A stretch of DNA of 64,000 nt from NCBI RefSeq assembly GCF_022568815.1, contig NZ_JAKZHX010000004.1:1-64000 (forward strand), in the 5' to 3' direction. Source of the stretch: Undibacterium paludis (GTDB lineage Bacteria > Pseudomonadota > Gammaproteobacteria > Burkholderiales > Burkholderiaceae_D). Below are positions 27,384-36,700 of this stretch, piece by piece. The notes below the pieces were generated by a model. It saw only the letters and a list, made by a program, of their open reading frames with translations, was not told the origin of the DNA and did no database searches. A program made the translations under genes and the position numbers. Within the stretch, counting starts at the first letter, position 1. Each line of letters starts with the position of its first letter.

Positions 27384-27899
27384 TTATTTATCTGAGCGCT
27401 CTGGGAAAACCTTGTCACGCTGCTGGCGTTTGAACCAGTCGCGCAACATCTGCTCTTCAAACTGGAAGCTGGTATGACCGGTAGCAACACCCAGGCGCAA
27501 CATGAAACCCATGTCTTTGACATCTTCCGTACCTGATGCGACGCTCTTGCCTTCGGCATCCTTTAGCTCATAAGTAAAATTCATGCGCGGCCAATACAAA
27601 TCCTTGATCACGCGCACATCATTCATGGAGCGATGGAAGAAAGGCCGGACATCGCCTGCCAGGTCAACGTCGGTCACATTAACATCCCATTGATAACCAT
27701 CCGGCAGCTTTTTGGCAAGATCAACAAATACCTGATCCAGTTCCTTGATCACACGATCTCTGAAATCAGTCTTGGTTTCATTGCTGGGACGAATGTCGGT
27801 ATATTTTTCTGGATCCTGCCAGGTGACCTTGACTTCACCGGCTTGTACCTGCCCCACCAGGGCAGTAGCAATAATCACAGTAGTAGCAAACTTTTTCAT
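27384..27899 (-). CDS. DUF3016 periplasmic protein
   Basis: A 171-residue exported protein with a signal peptide ending near residue 20 (GQVQAG). The mature start VKVTWQDPEKYTDIRPSNETK and the later DVDLAGDVRPFF are the hallmarks of DUF3016. Function is unknown for the family; members are small periplasmic proteins. AAGGAGA seven bases before 27899 sets the start, removing 37 codons of an upstream open frame. It is convergent with htpG through a shared terminator. Confidence 0.85.
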   Translation of the reverse strand: MKKFATTVIIATALVGQVQAGEVKVTWQDPEKYTDIRPSNETKTDFRDRVIKELDQVFVDLAKKLPDGYQWDVNVTDVDLAGDVRPFFHRSMNDVRVIKDLYWPRMNFTYELKDAEGKSVASGTEDVKDMGFMLRLGVATGHTSFQFEEQMLRDWFKRQQRDKVFPERSDK

Positions 27900-28096
27900 G
27901 TCAATCTCCTTAGCTGGACTCCTCATTATCAATGGCGTTGTTCCTGACAATGTTCCTGTTGTTTCAGGCATGACCTGAATACATGGGACGATAGGGATAG
28001 CATAGTCCAATATGGCAAAAACGACCAGACATGCCGGTCGTTTTGTGGGTGGAATTTTGAAACAGACTTTGTCCGAAATTTTACTTAATGTGTCAC

Positions 28097-28549
28097 TCAG
28101 TGTGTGACCCTCGTAGTGCGGCCATTCGACAGCAAACGTACGCGTTCACCTGACTGAAACGGCTCATCAGCATCCTGGGTGATCGCTTTCAGATCGCCAT
28201 TGTCAAGCCTGACTGTGATTTCCAGACCGCGCACCATACTGGCATTTCTTTCCATGTTCTGGCCTATCATCCCACCGGCAACAGCGCCGACTATTGCTGC
28301 AGCAACAGCGCCATTACCCTTGCCAATGGCAGAACCGGCAGCCAGCCCGCCCAATGCTGCACCAGCAGCTGTACCAACGCCGCTCTGCCCCCTATCTATC
28401 ATTACTTCGCGAACCGACTCCACATAGCCCATGCGCACAGTCTGCTCATTCTGCACCTGTCTTGGACCATATATGCTGCCCGAATTATGCGTATGAACGG
28501 CACAGGCGCTCAAGCTTGCGACTACGACCAACATCAATATGCGTTTCAA
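28097..28549 (-). CDS. SlyB-like glycine-zipper outer-membrane lipoprotein
   Basis: A 150-residue lipoprotein. The signal sequence ends in the lipobox LSAC, so Cys17 should be lipidated. The mature part has the 17-kDa-antigen/SlyB glycine zipper GTAAGAALGGLAAGSAIGKG followed by IVGAVAGGMIGQNMERN, and a C-terminal VRLDNGDLKAITQ beta region. It starts with TTG at 28549; AAGGAG lies six bases before it and no ATG is well placed. SlyB-type proteins stabilise the outer membrane under stress. The gene is divergent from the glycosylase gene, 72 bases apart. Confidence 0.85.
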   Translation of the reverse strand: MKRILMLVVVASLSACAVHTHNSGSIYGPRQVQNEQTVRMGYVESVREVMIDRGQSGVGTAAGAALGGLAAGSAIGKGNGAVAAAIVGAVAGGMIGQNMERNASMVRGLEITVRLDNGDLKAITQDADEPFQSGERVRLLSNGRTTRVTH

Positions 28550-28621
28550 GATAAACTCCTTCACAAATTTCCCGACACTTTCAACGGTTATCTCGCTATA
28601 ACGGTTTATCAGGAGCTTAGG

Positions 28622-29143
28622 TTGACGGCAAAAGCAATAACAACAGCAATCACTGATGCACGCAAACGTTGTTTTGACCCGGTAACCAACCGGCAAACCC
28701 GGCTATTAATACTGGGCAGCCTGCCAGGTGAGACATCGCTGGCACAACAACAATATTATGCCAACAGGCAAAATCGTTTCTGGACACTGATGTCAGCCCT
28801 GCTTGAGCAAGACTTGCTGGTGCTGGCTTATCCAGCACGCCTGCAGACATTGCAGGCGCACGGCGTGGGTTTGTGGGATGTGGTCGCCGAGGCGCAACGT
28901 CAGGGCAGCCTAGACAGCAGCATACGTGAACGCAGTGACAATGACTTGCCCGGCTTGTTGAAAACCCTGCCACAACTGAAGACAATCGCCTTCAATGGTG
29001 GCACTGCAGCAAAACTGGGTTTGAAAATATTGGGACAACAGGCACGCGATTACCGGATAGTGCAGTTGCCTTCCAGCAGTCCTGCCTATACCCTGGCATA
29101 CAAAGAGAAACTGCGTTTATGGCAGCAATTGCTGCCGTTTTAA
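28622..29143 (+). CDS. Hypoxanthine-DNA glycosylase (UDG superfamily, family 6)
   Basis: A 173-residue DNA-repair enzyme expected to remove hypoxanthine, the product of adenine deamination, from DNA. LLILGSLPGETSLAQQQYYANRQNRFWTLM near residue 26 is the family-specific active-site segment, GVGLWDVV lies near 80, and QLPSSSPAYT near 150 is the DNA-minor-groove motif. The best start is TTG at 28622 with AGGAG seven bases upstream; 45 codons of an upstream frame overlap the divergent lipoprotein gene and are rejected. Convergent with the next gene, only 17 bases away. Confidence 0.85.
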   Translation: MTAKAITTAITDARKRCFDPVTNRQTRLLILGSLPGETSLAQQQYYANRQNRFWTLMSALLEQDLLVLAYPARLQTLQAHGVGLWDVVAEAQRQGSLDSSIRERSDNDLPGLLKTLPQLKTIAFNGGTAAKLGLKILGQQARDYRIVQLPSSSPAYTLAYKEKLRLWQQLLPF

Positions 29144-29160
29144 CCACTCGCAGACTGCGC

Positions 29161-30093
29161 TTATTTCACTACCGTTCTTGGCATGGCAGGGATGGTATCT
29201 GCCAACAACTGGGTTTCGCCAGCGTGGTAGACAATTTCGTCAGCGACAGGCCTGGCGTTTTTCAGGCTGCCATCCTTGCTGAGTTTGTAGCCACTATCCG
29301 TGCGCACATAATATTGCTCGGTCTTTTTCTTGTTGCGCTTGTCGTCAGCACCTTCATTGCTGATCGTGCTTAGTTTCAGCACAAAGTAGTCATCATTGTC
29401 TTTTTGTACAAAACTGATCTTGCTCGTACGCTCCCAACATGCACGCATGCCGCTGTCACCCTGTTCGGCAGGATCGTCGCTGCAAGTCCCGCTATTACTG
29501 CCGCCAGTATCAAGATCCAGTACCTTACCCGGTTTGGTGTCACTCAAGGCAATCAGGAAGGCATAGTCATTCGTATAGCCCTGGTGCACATCACCACCTT
29601 CAAACAGCAAGCCATATTTATCCTGCCCCAGACGTATCAGGCGACTGCCTGGCGCAGAGCCGTGTGAACCTGCCGTAGCGACTTCCTTCTTACCTTTTTC
29701 AAATACCCATTGCCTGCCATCATGGGCAAAAATGTACACGGATATCTGTGCTGCCGTGGCGTGGTTTTCTTCCACCACGCCATCAAGTATTTGCTGGCGC
29801 TGCACAGCCAGCACGGCTTTTTTCTGGCCACCTTCGGTATATGTTGCCGTGAGCAAGGCTGTGGCCAGGGTATCGGCCTCTTTCATGTCCCAGTTGCGGG
29901 TATTCTTTTCTGGCAGCAAAACACCGTGCTGCTTTTCATTGTAGGTGCCAAAAATTGCCAGCATGGCGGTGTCAGCATTGAAGACCTCCGGCTTGGCCGT
30001 GTCAACCGGTCCCTGCCGGAACAATACCGCGGCCGTACCACCGACCAAAATCAACAGCAACAGAGCCTGTACCAGGATTTTCTTATATTTCAT
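29161..30093 (-). CDS. Unrecognised membrane-anchored extracytoplasmic protein
   Basis: I do not recognise this 310-residue protein. One hydrophobic helix (about 7-25) should anchor or export it. The rest is hydrophilic with beta-type character: AMLAIFGTYNEKQHGVLLPEKN, a GSRLIRLGQDKYGLLFEGGDVHQGYT segment, and two Cys residues (SGTCSDD and RACWERT) that may form a disulfide. A charged DDKRNKKKTEQYYV turn follows. There is no partner gene; the glycosylase is convergent. No ribosome-binding site is clear, but the reading frame, codon use and helix make it a believable gene. Confidence 0.6.
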   Translation of the reverse strand: MKYKKILVQALLLLILVGGTAAVLFRQGPVDTAKPEVFNADTAMLAIFGTYNEKQHGVLLPEKNTRNWDMKEADTLATALLTATYTEGGQKKAVLAVQRQQILDGVVEENHATAAQISVYIFAHDGRQWVFEKGKKEVATAGSHGSAPGSRLIRLGQDKYGLLFEGGDVHQGYTNDYAFLIALSDTKPGKVLDLDTGGSNSGTCSDDPAEQGDSGMRACWERTSKISFVQKDNDDYFVLKLSTISNEGADDKRNKKKTEQYYVRTDSGYKLSKDGSLKNARPVADEIVYHAGETQLLADTIPAMPRTVVK

Positions 30094-30401
30094 TTTGCAG
30101 ATTTATTTGAAGCGCAGACATTTGAAGTACGGGCGTCTGCTGACCACGTTCCCGTACCAAAAACCACAGAAGCAGAAACAGGAAAGGGGAAAAAGGGCAG
30201 GATTTTAACCGATCAGGCACCACAACTGCGCAATAAAATATTTACAACTGTAACGCCAGCATACATGTGTGGCGGCGGAAGGTATTGCGGCCCCGCAAAA
30301 AAACCAGCACTTGGCTTGATTTTCCAGTGAAAACACTGCCCTGTACCTGGAATGATGTAAATTTGCTTTTTAAGCGCAGCCTGACTGGTTAAAATACGCA
30401 G
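30094..30401. other. Divergent intergenic region of 308 bases
   Basis: This separates the unknown anchored protein (minus) from the spermidine-synthase-like gene (plus). A TTAAAAT at about 30389-30395 just before the ATG at 30402 may be a -10 element, which would leave almost no 5' leader. No ribosome-binding site precedes that ATG. I see no other feature. Confidence 0.4.
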
Positions 30402-31220
30402 ATGCTAATTAAACGAAAATCCATAGAGGCCGAGGGCAATCATCGCTCCGGCCCCAAAGCTGCGGCACTGAAAAAACCTGGCCGCAAACCCAAATTCGCC
30501 CCGGTGACGCTGTCCGAGCTTGATGGCGTACGTTTTCTGCACTTTGGTACGGAATGGGTGCAGGGCGCCATGCGTCTGCGCAAACCCGATGCGATAGAGC
30601 TCGAATATGCGCAACAGATGATGGCCTGGATGCTGTTCATCGACACGCCACAGCATATAGTGCAACTGGGCCTGGGGACAGGAGCCCTGACCAAATTTTG
30701 CTATCGCCAGTTTGAATCGGCGCAGGTGACTACGGTTGAACTCAACCCTTCCGTGATCGCGATTTGCGAGAGCATGTTCAAGTTACCGCAAAACGATGAG
30801 CGCCTGCAAGTATTGGAAATGGATGCGATGGACTTCGTTGATGACACCGGCAATCACGGTCGTTTTGATGCGATACAGGCAGATCTGTACGATGCAACGG
30901 CGCGCGGCCCGGTTCTCGACAGCGCCGAATTTTACCAGGCCTGCGCCAACTGCCTCACAGATGAAGGTATATTGACGGTCAACCTGTTCGGCGACCACCC
31001 CAGCTATGCCCGCAATCTGAAAGCCATGCGTTTTGCCTTTGAGCAGGTGCTCTGTCTGCCGGAAGTCCATGAAGGCAATGTCGTGGCGCTCGCTTTCAAG
31101 CAAAAGCCTGAGCTGGATTTTGCTGCACTGTATGAAAAAGCGGAACAAATCAAAGCCAATACCAAATTGCCTGCCAAATCCTGGGTCAACGGACTCAAGG
31201 CAGCTTGTGACCCAAAATAA
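30402..31220 (+). CDS. Spermidine-synthase-like (polyamine aminopropyltransferase fold) protein
   Basis: A 272-residue protein with a Rossmann methyltransferase-like fold. VRFLHFGTEWVQGAMRL precedes IVQLGLGTGALTKFCY (about 86-101), the nucleoside-binding loop, then VTTVELNPSVIAICE with the acidic ligand-binding residue and FDAIQADLYDATARGPVLDS. True spermidine synthases carry a conserved second Asp pair; here DLYDA is the matching segment. The N-terminal 40 residues are Lys-rich and poorly structured. Many proteins of this layout are annotated spermine/spermidine synthases without proof. It precedes the GspE gene by 23 bases. Confidence 0.7.
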   Translation: MLIKRKSIEAEGNHRSGPKAAALKKPGRKPKFAPVTLSELDGVRFLHFGTEWVQGAMRLRKPDAIELEYAQQMMAWMLFIDTPQHIVQLGLGTGALTKFCYRQFESAQVTTVELNPSVIAICESMFKLPQNDERLQVLEMDAMDFVDDTGNHGRFDAIQADLYDATARGPVLDSAEFYQACANCLTDEGILTVNLFGDHPSYARNLKAMRFAFEQVLCLPEVHEGNVVALAFKQKPELDFAALYEKAEQIKANTKLPAKSWVNGLKAACDPK

Positions 31221-31243
31221 ATAGACAGAAACGGCCATAATCC

Positions 31244-33025
31244 ATGAACAAAACAGCACACCGTAGCCTGAATTTGCAGCAAATTTTCACCTGGCTGATG
31301 GCCGACGGTGTCATCCCGAAAGAAGAAGCCAAAGTCCAGTTTCATGCTACCCAGGGCATACTTAAAAATGGCCCGGCAACCATGCATCCCCTGACTGCCG
31401 TAGCACAGGCGAAAATTCATGCTGCCAAAGAGCCGCATATCCTGCTGACGCTTGACTGGCTGACTGAATGGGTGGCTGGCAAGGTAAATGTGCCCTTCTA
31501 TCGTATTGATCCTTTGAAAATCGATTTCACCAGCGTGTCTGACGTGATGTCTTCATCGTACGCGACACGCTTCAACATTTTGCCGGTTGAATCGACTTCA
31601 TCCACTGTCGTCATCGCCACGACCGAGCCTTATAACACCGAGTGGCAGCAAGAAATACTGAAATTCACCCGGAAGGAAATACGCCTGGTCATGGCGAATC
31701 CCCTGGAGATTTCACAGTACATCGTACAATTCTTTTCACTGGCGAAATCGATCAAGGATGCGCGCAAGGCAAACAAAAATGACGCCAATCTGCGCCAGAA
31801 CTTTGAGCAGCTCATCGAAATTGGCAAGACCAACAAGCAGGTTGACGCCAATGACCAGCACATCGTCAATATTGTCGACTGGCTGTGGCAGTTTGCCTTT
31901 GACCAGCGTGCTTCGGATATTCATCTGGAACCCAAGCGTGATATCTCTATCATCCGCTTTCGTATCGACGGCGTACTGCACCAGGTGTACCAGGTGCCGG
32001 CAACCATCATGATTGCGATGACGGCCCGCATCAAACTGCTGGGCCGTATGGACGTGATTGAAAAACGCCGCCCACAAGATGGCCGTATCAAGACCAGGAC
32101 CAATGACGGGCAAGAGGTTGAATTACGTCTGTCCACCTTGCCAACCGTGTTTGGCGAAAAAATGGTTATGCGTATTTTTGACCCGGAAGTCGTGGTCAAG
32201 ACCCTGCCTGAACTGGGCTTCCCCATCAACGACGCCAGGCGCTGGGATCACCTGACCAGCAAACCGCACGGCATTATCCTGGTCACCGGCCCTACCGGTT
32301 CCGGCAAAACCACGACCCTGTACACTACGCTGAAAGCGCTGGCGACACCCGACGTCAATGTCTGTACCGTCGAAGACCCTATCGAGATGGTGGAAGGCTC
32401 GTTCAACCAGATGCAGGTGCAGTCATCGATAGACCTGGGCTTTGCCGACGGCATACGCGCCCTGATGCGTCAGGATCCCGACATTATCATGGTCGGTGAG
32501 ATTCGCGACCTGCCCACGGCAGAGATGGCCATACAGGCTGCCCTGACAGGCCATCTGGTCCTGTCCACCCTGCATACCAATGACGCGCCATCAGCCATCA
32601 TGCGTCTGCTTGAACTTGGCGTGCCATACTATCTGCTGGAGGCCACCATCATCGGCATCCTGGCGCAGCGTCTGGTTCGTACCCTGTGCGTACACTGCAA
32701 GACCGATGACGGAGAAATGCAGGACGCCGTATGGGAAACGCTGGCCGAAGGATGGGGCATAGCCAAACCGGAAAAAGTGTATCGCCCGGTGGGCTGCCCT
32801 GAATGTCGCCAGACTGGCTTCATGGGACGTACCGGCCTGTATGAATTGTTGACCGTCACCCTGCCTTTCAGCAAACTGATCACCGAAAATGCCGACATCC
32901 ATGCCCTGCGTGCGCAAAGCATCAAGGATGAAATGAAACCCTTGCGCATAGCCGGTGCTTATAAGATCATAGAAGGGGTGACCACAGCAGATGAGGTATT
33001 GAAAGTCACTTCTTCCCTGATTTAA
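31244..33025 (+). CDS. GspE/PulE/PilB-family secretion or pilus ATPase
   Basis: A 593-residue hexameric ATPase of type II secretion or type IV pilus assembly. An N-terminal N1/N2-like region (1-200) precedes the ATPase core: Walker A GPTGSGKTT at 349-357, Asp box CTVEDPIE near 374, Walker B DPDIIMVGEIRD near 411 and His box LSTLHTNDA near 440. A tetracysteine zinc element, C482-x-x-C485 and C518-x-x-C521, is typical of GspE and PilB. No pilin, secretin or inner-membrane platform gene is adjacent, so it may serve a machine encoded elsewhere. Confidence 0.88.
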   Translation: MNKTAHRSLNLQQIFTWLMADGVIPKEEAKVQFHATQGILKNGPATMHPLTAVAQAKIHAAKEPHILLTLDWLTEWVAGKVNVPFYRIDPLKIDFTSVSDVMSSSYATRFNILPVESTSSTVVIATTEPYNTEWQQEILKFTRKEIRLVMANPLEISQYIVQFFSLAKSIKDARKANKNDANLRQNFEQLIEIGKTNKQVDANDQHIVNIVDWLWQFAFDQRASDIHLEPKRDISIIRFRIDGVLHQVYQVPATIMIAMTARIKLLGRMDVIEKRRPQDGRIKTRTNDGQEVELRLSTLPTVFGEKMVMRIFDPEVVVKTLPELGFPINDARRWDHLTSKPHGIILVTGPTGSGKTTTLYTTLKALATPDVNVCTVEDPIEMVEGSFNQMQVQSSIDLGFADGIRALMRQDPDIIMVGEIRDLPTAEMAIQAALTGHLVLSTLHTNDAPSAIMRLLELGVPYYLLEATIIGILAQRLVRTLCVHCKTDDGEMQDAVWETLAEGWGIAKPEKVYRPVGCPECRQTGFMGRTGLYELLTVTLPFSKLITENADIHALRAQSIKDEMKPLRIAGAYKIIEGVTTADEVLKVTSSLI

Positions 33026-33113
33026 GCTTATTGGACTTGATTGCCTGGTCTGTCAATAGAATTTTGTAGCGACGTCTTGTAGCTCCTGTTGCAGTTTTCC
33101 AAGGTGAAAAGGA

Positions 33114-35846
33114 ATGCATTCAACGCCGGCAAATGATACCCAGCGACTGTTCCAGAAAATACTGGCAGTCGCCATTGTCTATGCGGTGCTTGGTCGCCTT
33201 TCGCTTTTGCTTGCCATTCCACCCGGTTATTCGATCGCGATTTACCCGCCAGCCGGCGTCGCCCTTGGCATGGTGCTGACCAGTGGCTACCGCCTTTTAC
33301 CAGGCGTCGCCGCCGGCGCCTTTATCGCCAACATCCTGATCAACCTCGATTTTTCGGGCGCTATAAGCGGCAGCTCCATCCTGGCGTCCGCCATCGTTGC
33401 CGGCGGAGCGTCCTTGCAGGCAGCATTGGGTTACAGGCTGATCACCAGAAAACTGCAAGGCAATCTTGCCCTTGATACCGACAAGGCGATTTTCTGGTTT
33501 TTTATCTATGGCGGCGCGGTTGCCTGCCTGGTCAACGCCAGCATCAGCGTCACGGCACTGGCCAGCCTTGGCGTGATAGCCTGGTCAGAATTTCTCAATA
33601 ACTGGATAGGCTGGTGGACTGGCGACACCTTCGGTGTACTGACCGTCACACCTATCGTCATGGTCATTTTTGGCAAACCAAGAGAAATCTGGTTTGCCAG
33701 ACGCTGGAACGTCTTGCTGCCCCTGCTGGTCTGCCTGTTGCTGGTGATTACCGCCTTTACGTTTACCCGTTACCGCGAAGAGCAGAAGCAACAACTGGAA
33801 TTCCGCCTGAAGGCAGAACGTGTAGGACAAAACCTGCAAAACCGGCTGGATAGTCATTCTGACATTCTGCATAACATAGAGCGTCTGTACGCCAGTTCCA
33901 TCGAAGTCAGCCGCAGTGATTTTGCCACCTTCGTCAGCCATACCCTGCAAAACCAGAAAGCCATTTCTTACCTGTCCTGGGTACCCAGGGTCACACATCA
34001 GCAAAGGGAAAAATTCGAGGTGTCAGTACTGAGGGAAGGTTATGCCAGCTTTCAGATACATGAAATTGACACACAGAAAAATCTGATAGAAGCCAGTATC
34101 AGGGATGATTATTACCCTATCCGCTATCTGGAGCCTTTCGCTGAAAACAGTCACATGTTTGGCTATGACATGGGATCAAGCGTGGTACTCAGGAATGCGA
34201 TTGAAGATGCACGCGACAGCGGTAACCTCACCGTATCGGACCCGATTGCCACGATAGACAGTAATGGCAGGCAGCAACTGCAGGTATTGCTGTGCGCACC
34301 GGTTTATTCAAATGGCAAGACAGTCACTAACATGGAGCAGCGCAAGGCAGCATTTTCTGGTGCGGCAGTCAGCATGATCAGGATGGACGGCGTCATCAAG
34401 GAAATTCTGTCGTATGAAGACTTGAGTAATGTCCATATCAAGTTTTACGACCTGTCCTACCCCAGTAAAAAAGGCGTTTTCGTTGACGAGATTAACCAGC
34501 TTGACCACCGCTTCCTGTTCCAGTCCACCATCAATTTCGGCGGAAAACAATACGCTTTCATTGCCCAGCCTTCTACCGAATACTGGCGCTCACATATTGC
34601 CTGGATCACCTGGATAACCATGATAGGCGGACTGTTGTTTACCGGCTTGCTCGGTGCCTACCTGCTTGTGGCAACAGCCCATACCTTTGGCATAGAAAAT
34701 CTGGTTGCACAAAGAACTGCGCAACTCCATCATAGTGAAGAACGCCTGCGCACCATACTCGACAATGCGGCCGAAGGAATACTGACCACGGATGAAAAAG
34801 GCATCATAGAATCGGCCAATCATTCGGCAGAAATTCTGCTCAAATATGTGCATGACAAACTGGTCTCCATGAACATACGCAGCCTTTTCCCGGACCAGGC
34901 AGCGCAGGAATTTCTGGAGAGCCATCTGCGACCTGTCCACACTGAAGACATATTGACGGAAGCTGAAAAAAACAGTCGGCAAGAATTGCTGGCGCAACAG
35001 AAAGACGGACAATTCATCCCTGTTGAACTGGCCATCACACGTGTTCATCTGGGCGCCAAGGTATTGCACGTCATTATTTTGCACGACCTGTCTGAAAAGA
35101 AACGCATAGAAAAACTGAAGACAGAATTTGTCTCTGCCGTTTCACATGAGTTGCGAACACCACTGACATCAATACGTGGCGTGCTTGGTTTGCTGGTTGG
35201 TGGTGTCGCAGGCGCCATCCCTGACAAGGCGCAATCCCTGTTGTTGATGGCGAATGATAATGCCTCGCGCCTGACCACCCTGATCAACGATCTGCTCGAC
35301 TTTGAGAAGCTGGAATATGGCAACATGCAATTTCATTTTGAAATTGCTTCCCTGCCTGATCTGATTCAACAGACGATACAGGCCAATCTCGGTTATGCAC
35401 AAAGCTTTGGCATAGGCTTGCGCTACAGCATGCAACTGGACCAGGTTGTGATGGTCAGGGTGGATAGCCAGCGATTCATACAGGTAGTCACGAATCTGCT
35501 TTCAAATGCCATCAAGTTTTCAGGCGAGAATGGCCAGGTCGATGTACGCATCATCGTCCACAAAGACAAGGTCAAAGTAGAAGTACAAGACTACGGCATA
35601 GGCATATCGGAAGAATTCAAAAGCAGCATCTTCCAGAAATTTACCCAGGAAGACGCCAAGTCTGCCCGTAAATATGCCGGTACTGGTCTAGGACTGAGCC
35701 TGTCCAAAACCATGATAGAAAAAATGGGTGGACAGATAGGCTTCACCAGCCAGGAAGCTCAAGGCTCATGCTTCTTTATCATCTTGCCGATAGTCGATTT
35801 GCATGCAGAAGCAGCCGCGGCAACCCCATCTGCAACCGAAGCATAA
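33114..35846 (+). CDS. MASE1-CHASE-PAS sensor histidine kinase
   Basis: A 910-residue kinase. A MASE1 membrane domain with about eight helices covers 15-215, then a periplasmic CHASE-like domain from about 240 to 490 (YLSWVPRVTHQQREKFE), another helix near 500-520, a PAS domain (540-660), HisKA with H678 in FVSAVSHELRTPLTSIRG, and an ATPase domain with N-box (QVVTNLLSNAIKFSGENG) and G boxes VQDYGIGIS and AGTGLGLSLSKTM. There is no receiver domain, and no response regulator is nearby. Its ribosome-binding site is AAGGTG, seven bases before the ATG. Its 3' end overlaps the convergent SDR gene. Confidence 0.92.
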   Translation: MHSTPANDTQRLFQKILAVAIVYAVLGRLSLLLAIPPGYSIAIYPPAGVALGMVLTSGYRLLPGVAAGAFIANILINLDFSGAISGSSILASAIVAGGASLQAALGYRLITRKLQGNLALDTDKAIFWFFIYGGAVACLVNASISVTALASLGVIAWSEFLNNWIGWWTGDTFGVLTVTPIVMVIFGKPREIWFARRWNVLLPLLVCLLLVITAFTFTRYREEQKQQLEFRLKAERVGQNLQNRLDSHSDILHNIERLYASSIEVSRSDFATFVSHTLQNQKAISYLSWVPRVTHQQREKFEVSVLREGYASFQIHEIDTQKNLIEASIRDDYYPIRYLEPFAENSHMFGYDMGSSVVLRNAIEDARDSGNLTVSDPIATIDSNGRQQLQVLLCAPVYSNGKTVTNMEQRKAAFSGAAVSMIRMDGVIKEILSYEDLSNVHIKFYDLSYPSKKGVFVDEINQLDHRFLFQSTINFGGKQYAFIAQPSTEYWRSHIAWITWITMIGGLLFTGLLGAYLLVATAHTFGIENLVAQRTAQLHHSEERLRTILDNAAEGILTTDEKGIIESANHSAEILLKYVHDKLVSMNIRSLFPDQAAQEFLESHLRPVHTEDILTEAEKNSRQELLAQQKDGQFIPVELAITRVHLGAKVLHVIILHDLSEKKRIEKLKTEFVSAVSHELRTPLTSIRGVLGLLVGGVAGAIPDKAQSLLLMANDNASRLTTLINDLLDFEKLEYGNMQFHFEIASLPDLIQQTIQANLGYAQSFGIGLRYSMQLDQVVMVRVDSQRFIQVVTNLLSNAIKFSGENGQVDVRIIVHKDKVKVEVQDYGIGISEEFKSSIFQKFTQEDAKSARKYAGTGLGLSLSKTMIEKMGGQIGFTSQEAQGSCFFIILPIVDLHAEAAAATPSATEA

Positions 35847-36688
35847 AGCAAGCGTGCACCCAGCTCGGTTTTGATGCGCTCATTACTCATGCGTCGCGAC
35901 TCAGACATGAAGGACAACAGGACCGGGCTGACTTGCTGCGCCAGTTCGTCCCGTGGCAGACGTGGCGGACGGGGCAGCTCAAAAGCATCCGCTACCAGGT
36001 CAAAATAGGCTGCCATCTTGAGTTCACTATCATCAACGGCATGATAGACACGATTCGGTGCCGCGCGAAACAGAGCCAGCCTGATCAGGGCAGCCAGGTC
36101 GTCCGCATGAATATGGTTGGTAAAAACATCATCCTGCGCTGACAACGCAGGCGTAGCTTTTTGCAAACGCTCAATCGGCAACCTGTCGGCTGCATAAATC
36201 CCTGGTACGCGTAATATGGACAAAGTCGAACGGGTACGTCTGGCCCAGGCGCGCAAACTGGCTTCAGCCGCTACCCGTCGCCTCGCCCTGGCATTCTGTG
36301 GCCTGACTGGCCGGGTTTCATCAAACATTGCACCACCACAGTCGCCATACACACCTGTCGTGCTGACATAAACAAGGCGGCTCTTGTCAGGTAAAATGGC
36401 GGTCAAATTTTGTGTGCGCTGATCTGTTTCACCTTCATTGCGTGGTGGCGCCAGGTGTACGACCCAGCTTGCCAGACCTGCCAGACGAGCCAGGGTGTGC
36501 GCCTGATCAAGGTTAGCCAATACTGGTACAGCGCCAGCTGCACGCAGTTCGTCGAAGCGGCTGGACTGACTGGTCAGTGCATAAATGCGGAAACGCTCAC
36601 GCAATAACGGCAACAATCGCATGCCTACGTCGCCGCAACCTATGATCAGCAGGCGTGGCTTGCCGATTTTATTTAATTTTTTTTTCAT
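35759..36688 (-). CDS. SDR-family NAD(P)-dependent epimerase-like protein
   Basis: A 309-residue protein of the YeeZ/NAD-dependent epimerase group of short-chain dehydrogenases. The nucleotide-binding loop is LLIIGCGDVGMRLL near residue 13. VVHLAPP, RLVYVSTTGVYGDCGG and RVPGIYAADRLPIERL are typical later motifs, with Tyr of VYGD and Ser/Thr before it as the catalytic set. The frame stays open through the reductase gene upstream, but the real start is the Met at 36688. Its last 88 bases overlap the end of the convergent kinase gene, and it begins 12 bases from the divergent reductase gene. Confidence 0.83.
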   Translation of the reverse strand: MKKKLNKIGKPRLLIIGCGDVGMRLLPLLRERFRIYALTSQSSRFDELRAAGAVPVLANLDQAHTLARLAGLASWVVHLAPPRNEGETDQRTQNLTAILPDKSRLVYVSTTGVYGDCGGAMFDETRPVRPQNARARRRVAAEASLRAWARRTRSTLSILRVPGIYAADRLPIERLQKATPALSAQDDVFTNHIHADDLAALIRLALFRAAPNRVYHAVDDSELKMAAYFDLVADAFELPRPPRLPRDELAQQVSPVLLSFMSESRRMSNERIKTELGARLLYASVADGVAAAASACKSTIGKMIKKHEP

Positions 36689-36700
36689 GTACAGGATTGT

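Noticed and set aside
28487..28621. Upstream extension of the glycosylase gene
   Set aside because: It overlaps the divergent lipoprotein 5' end, while the TTG at 28622 has AGGAG at ideal distance.
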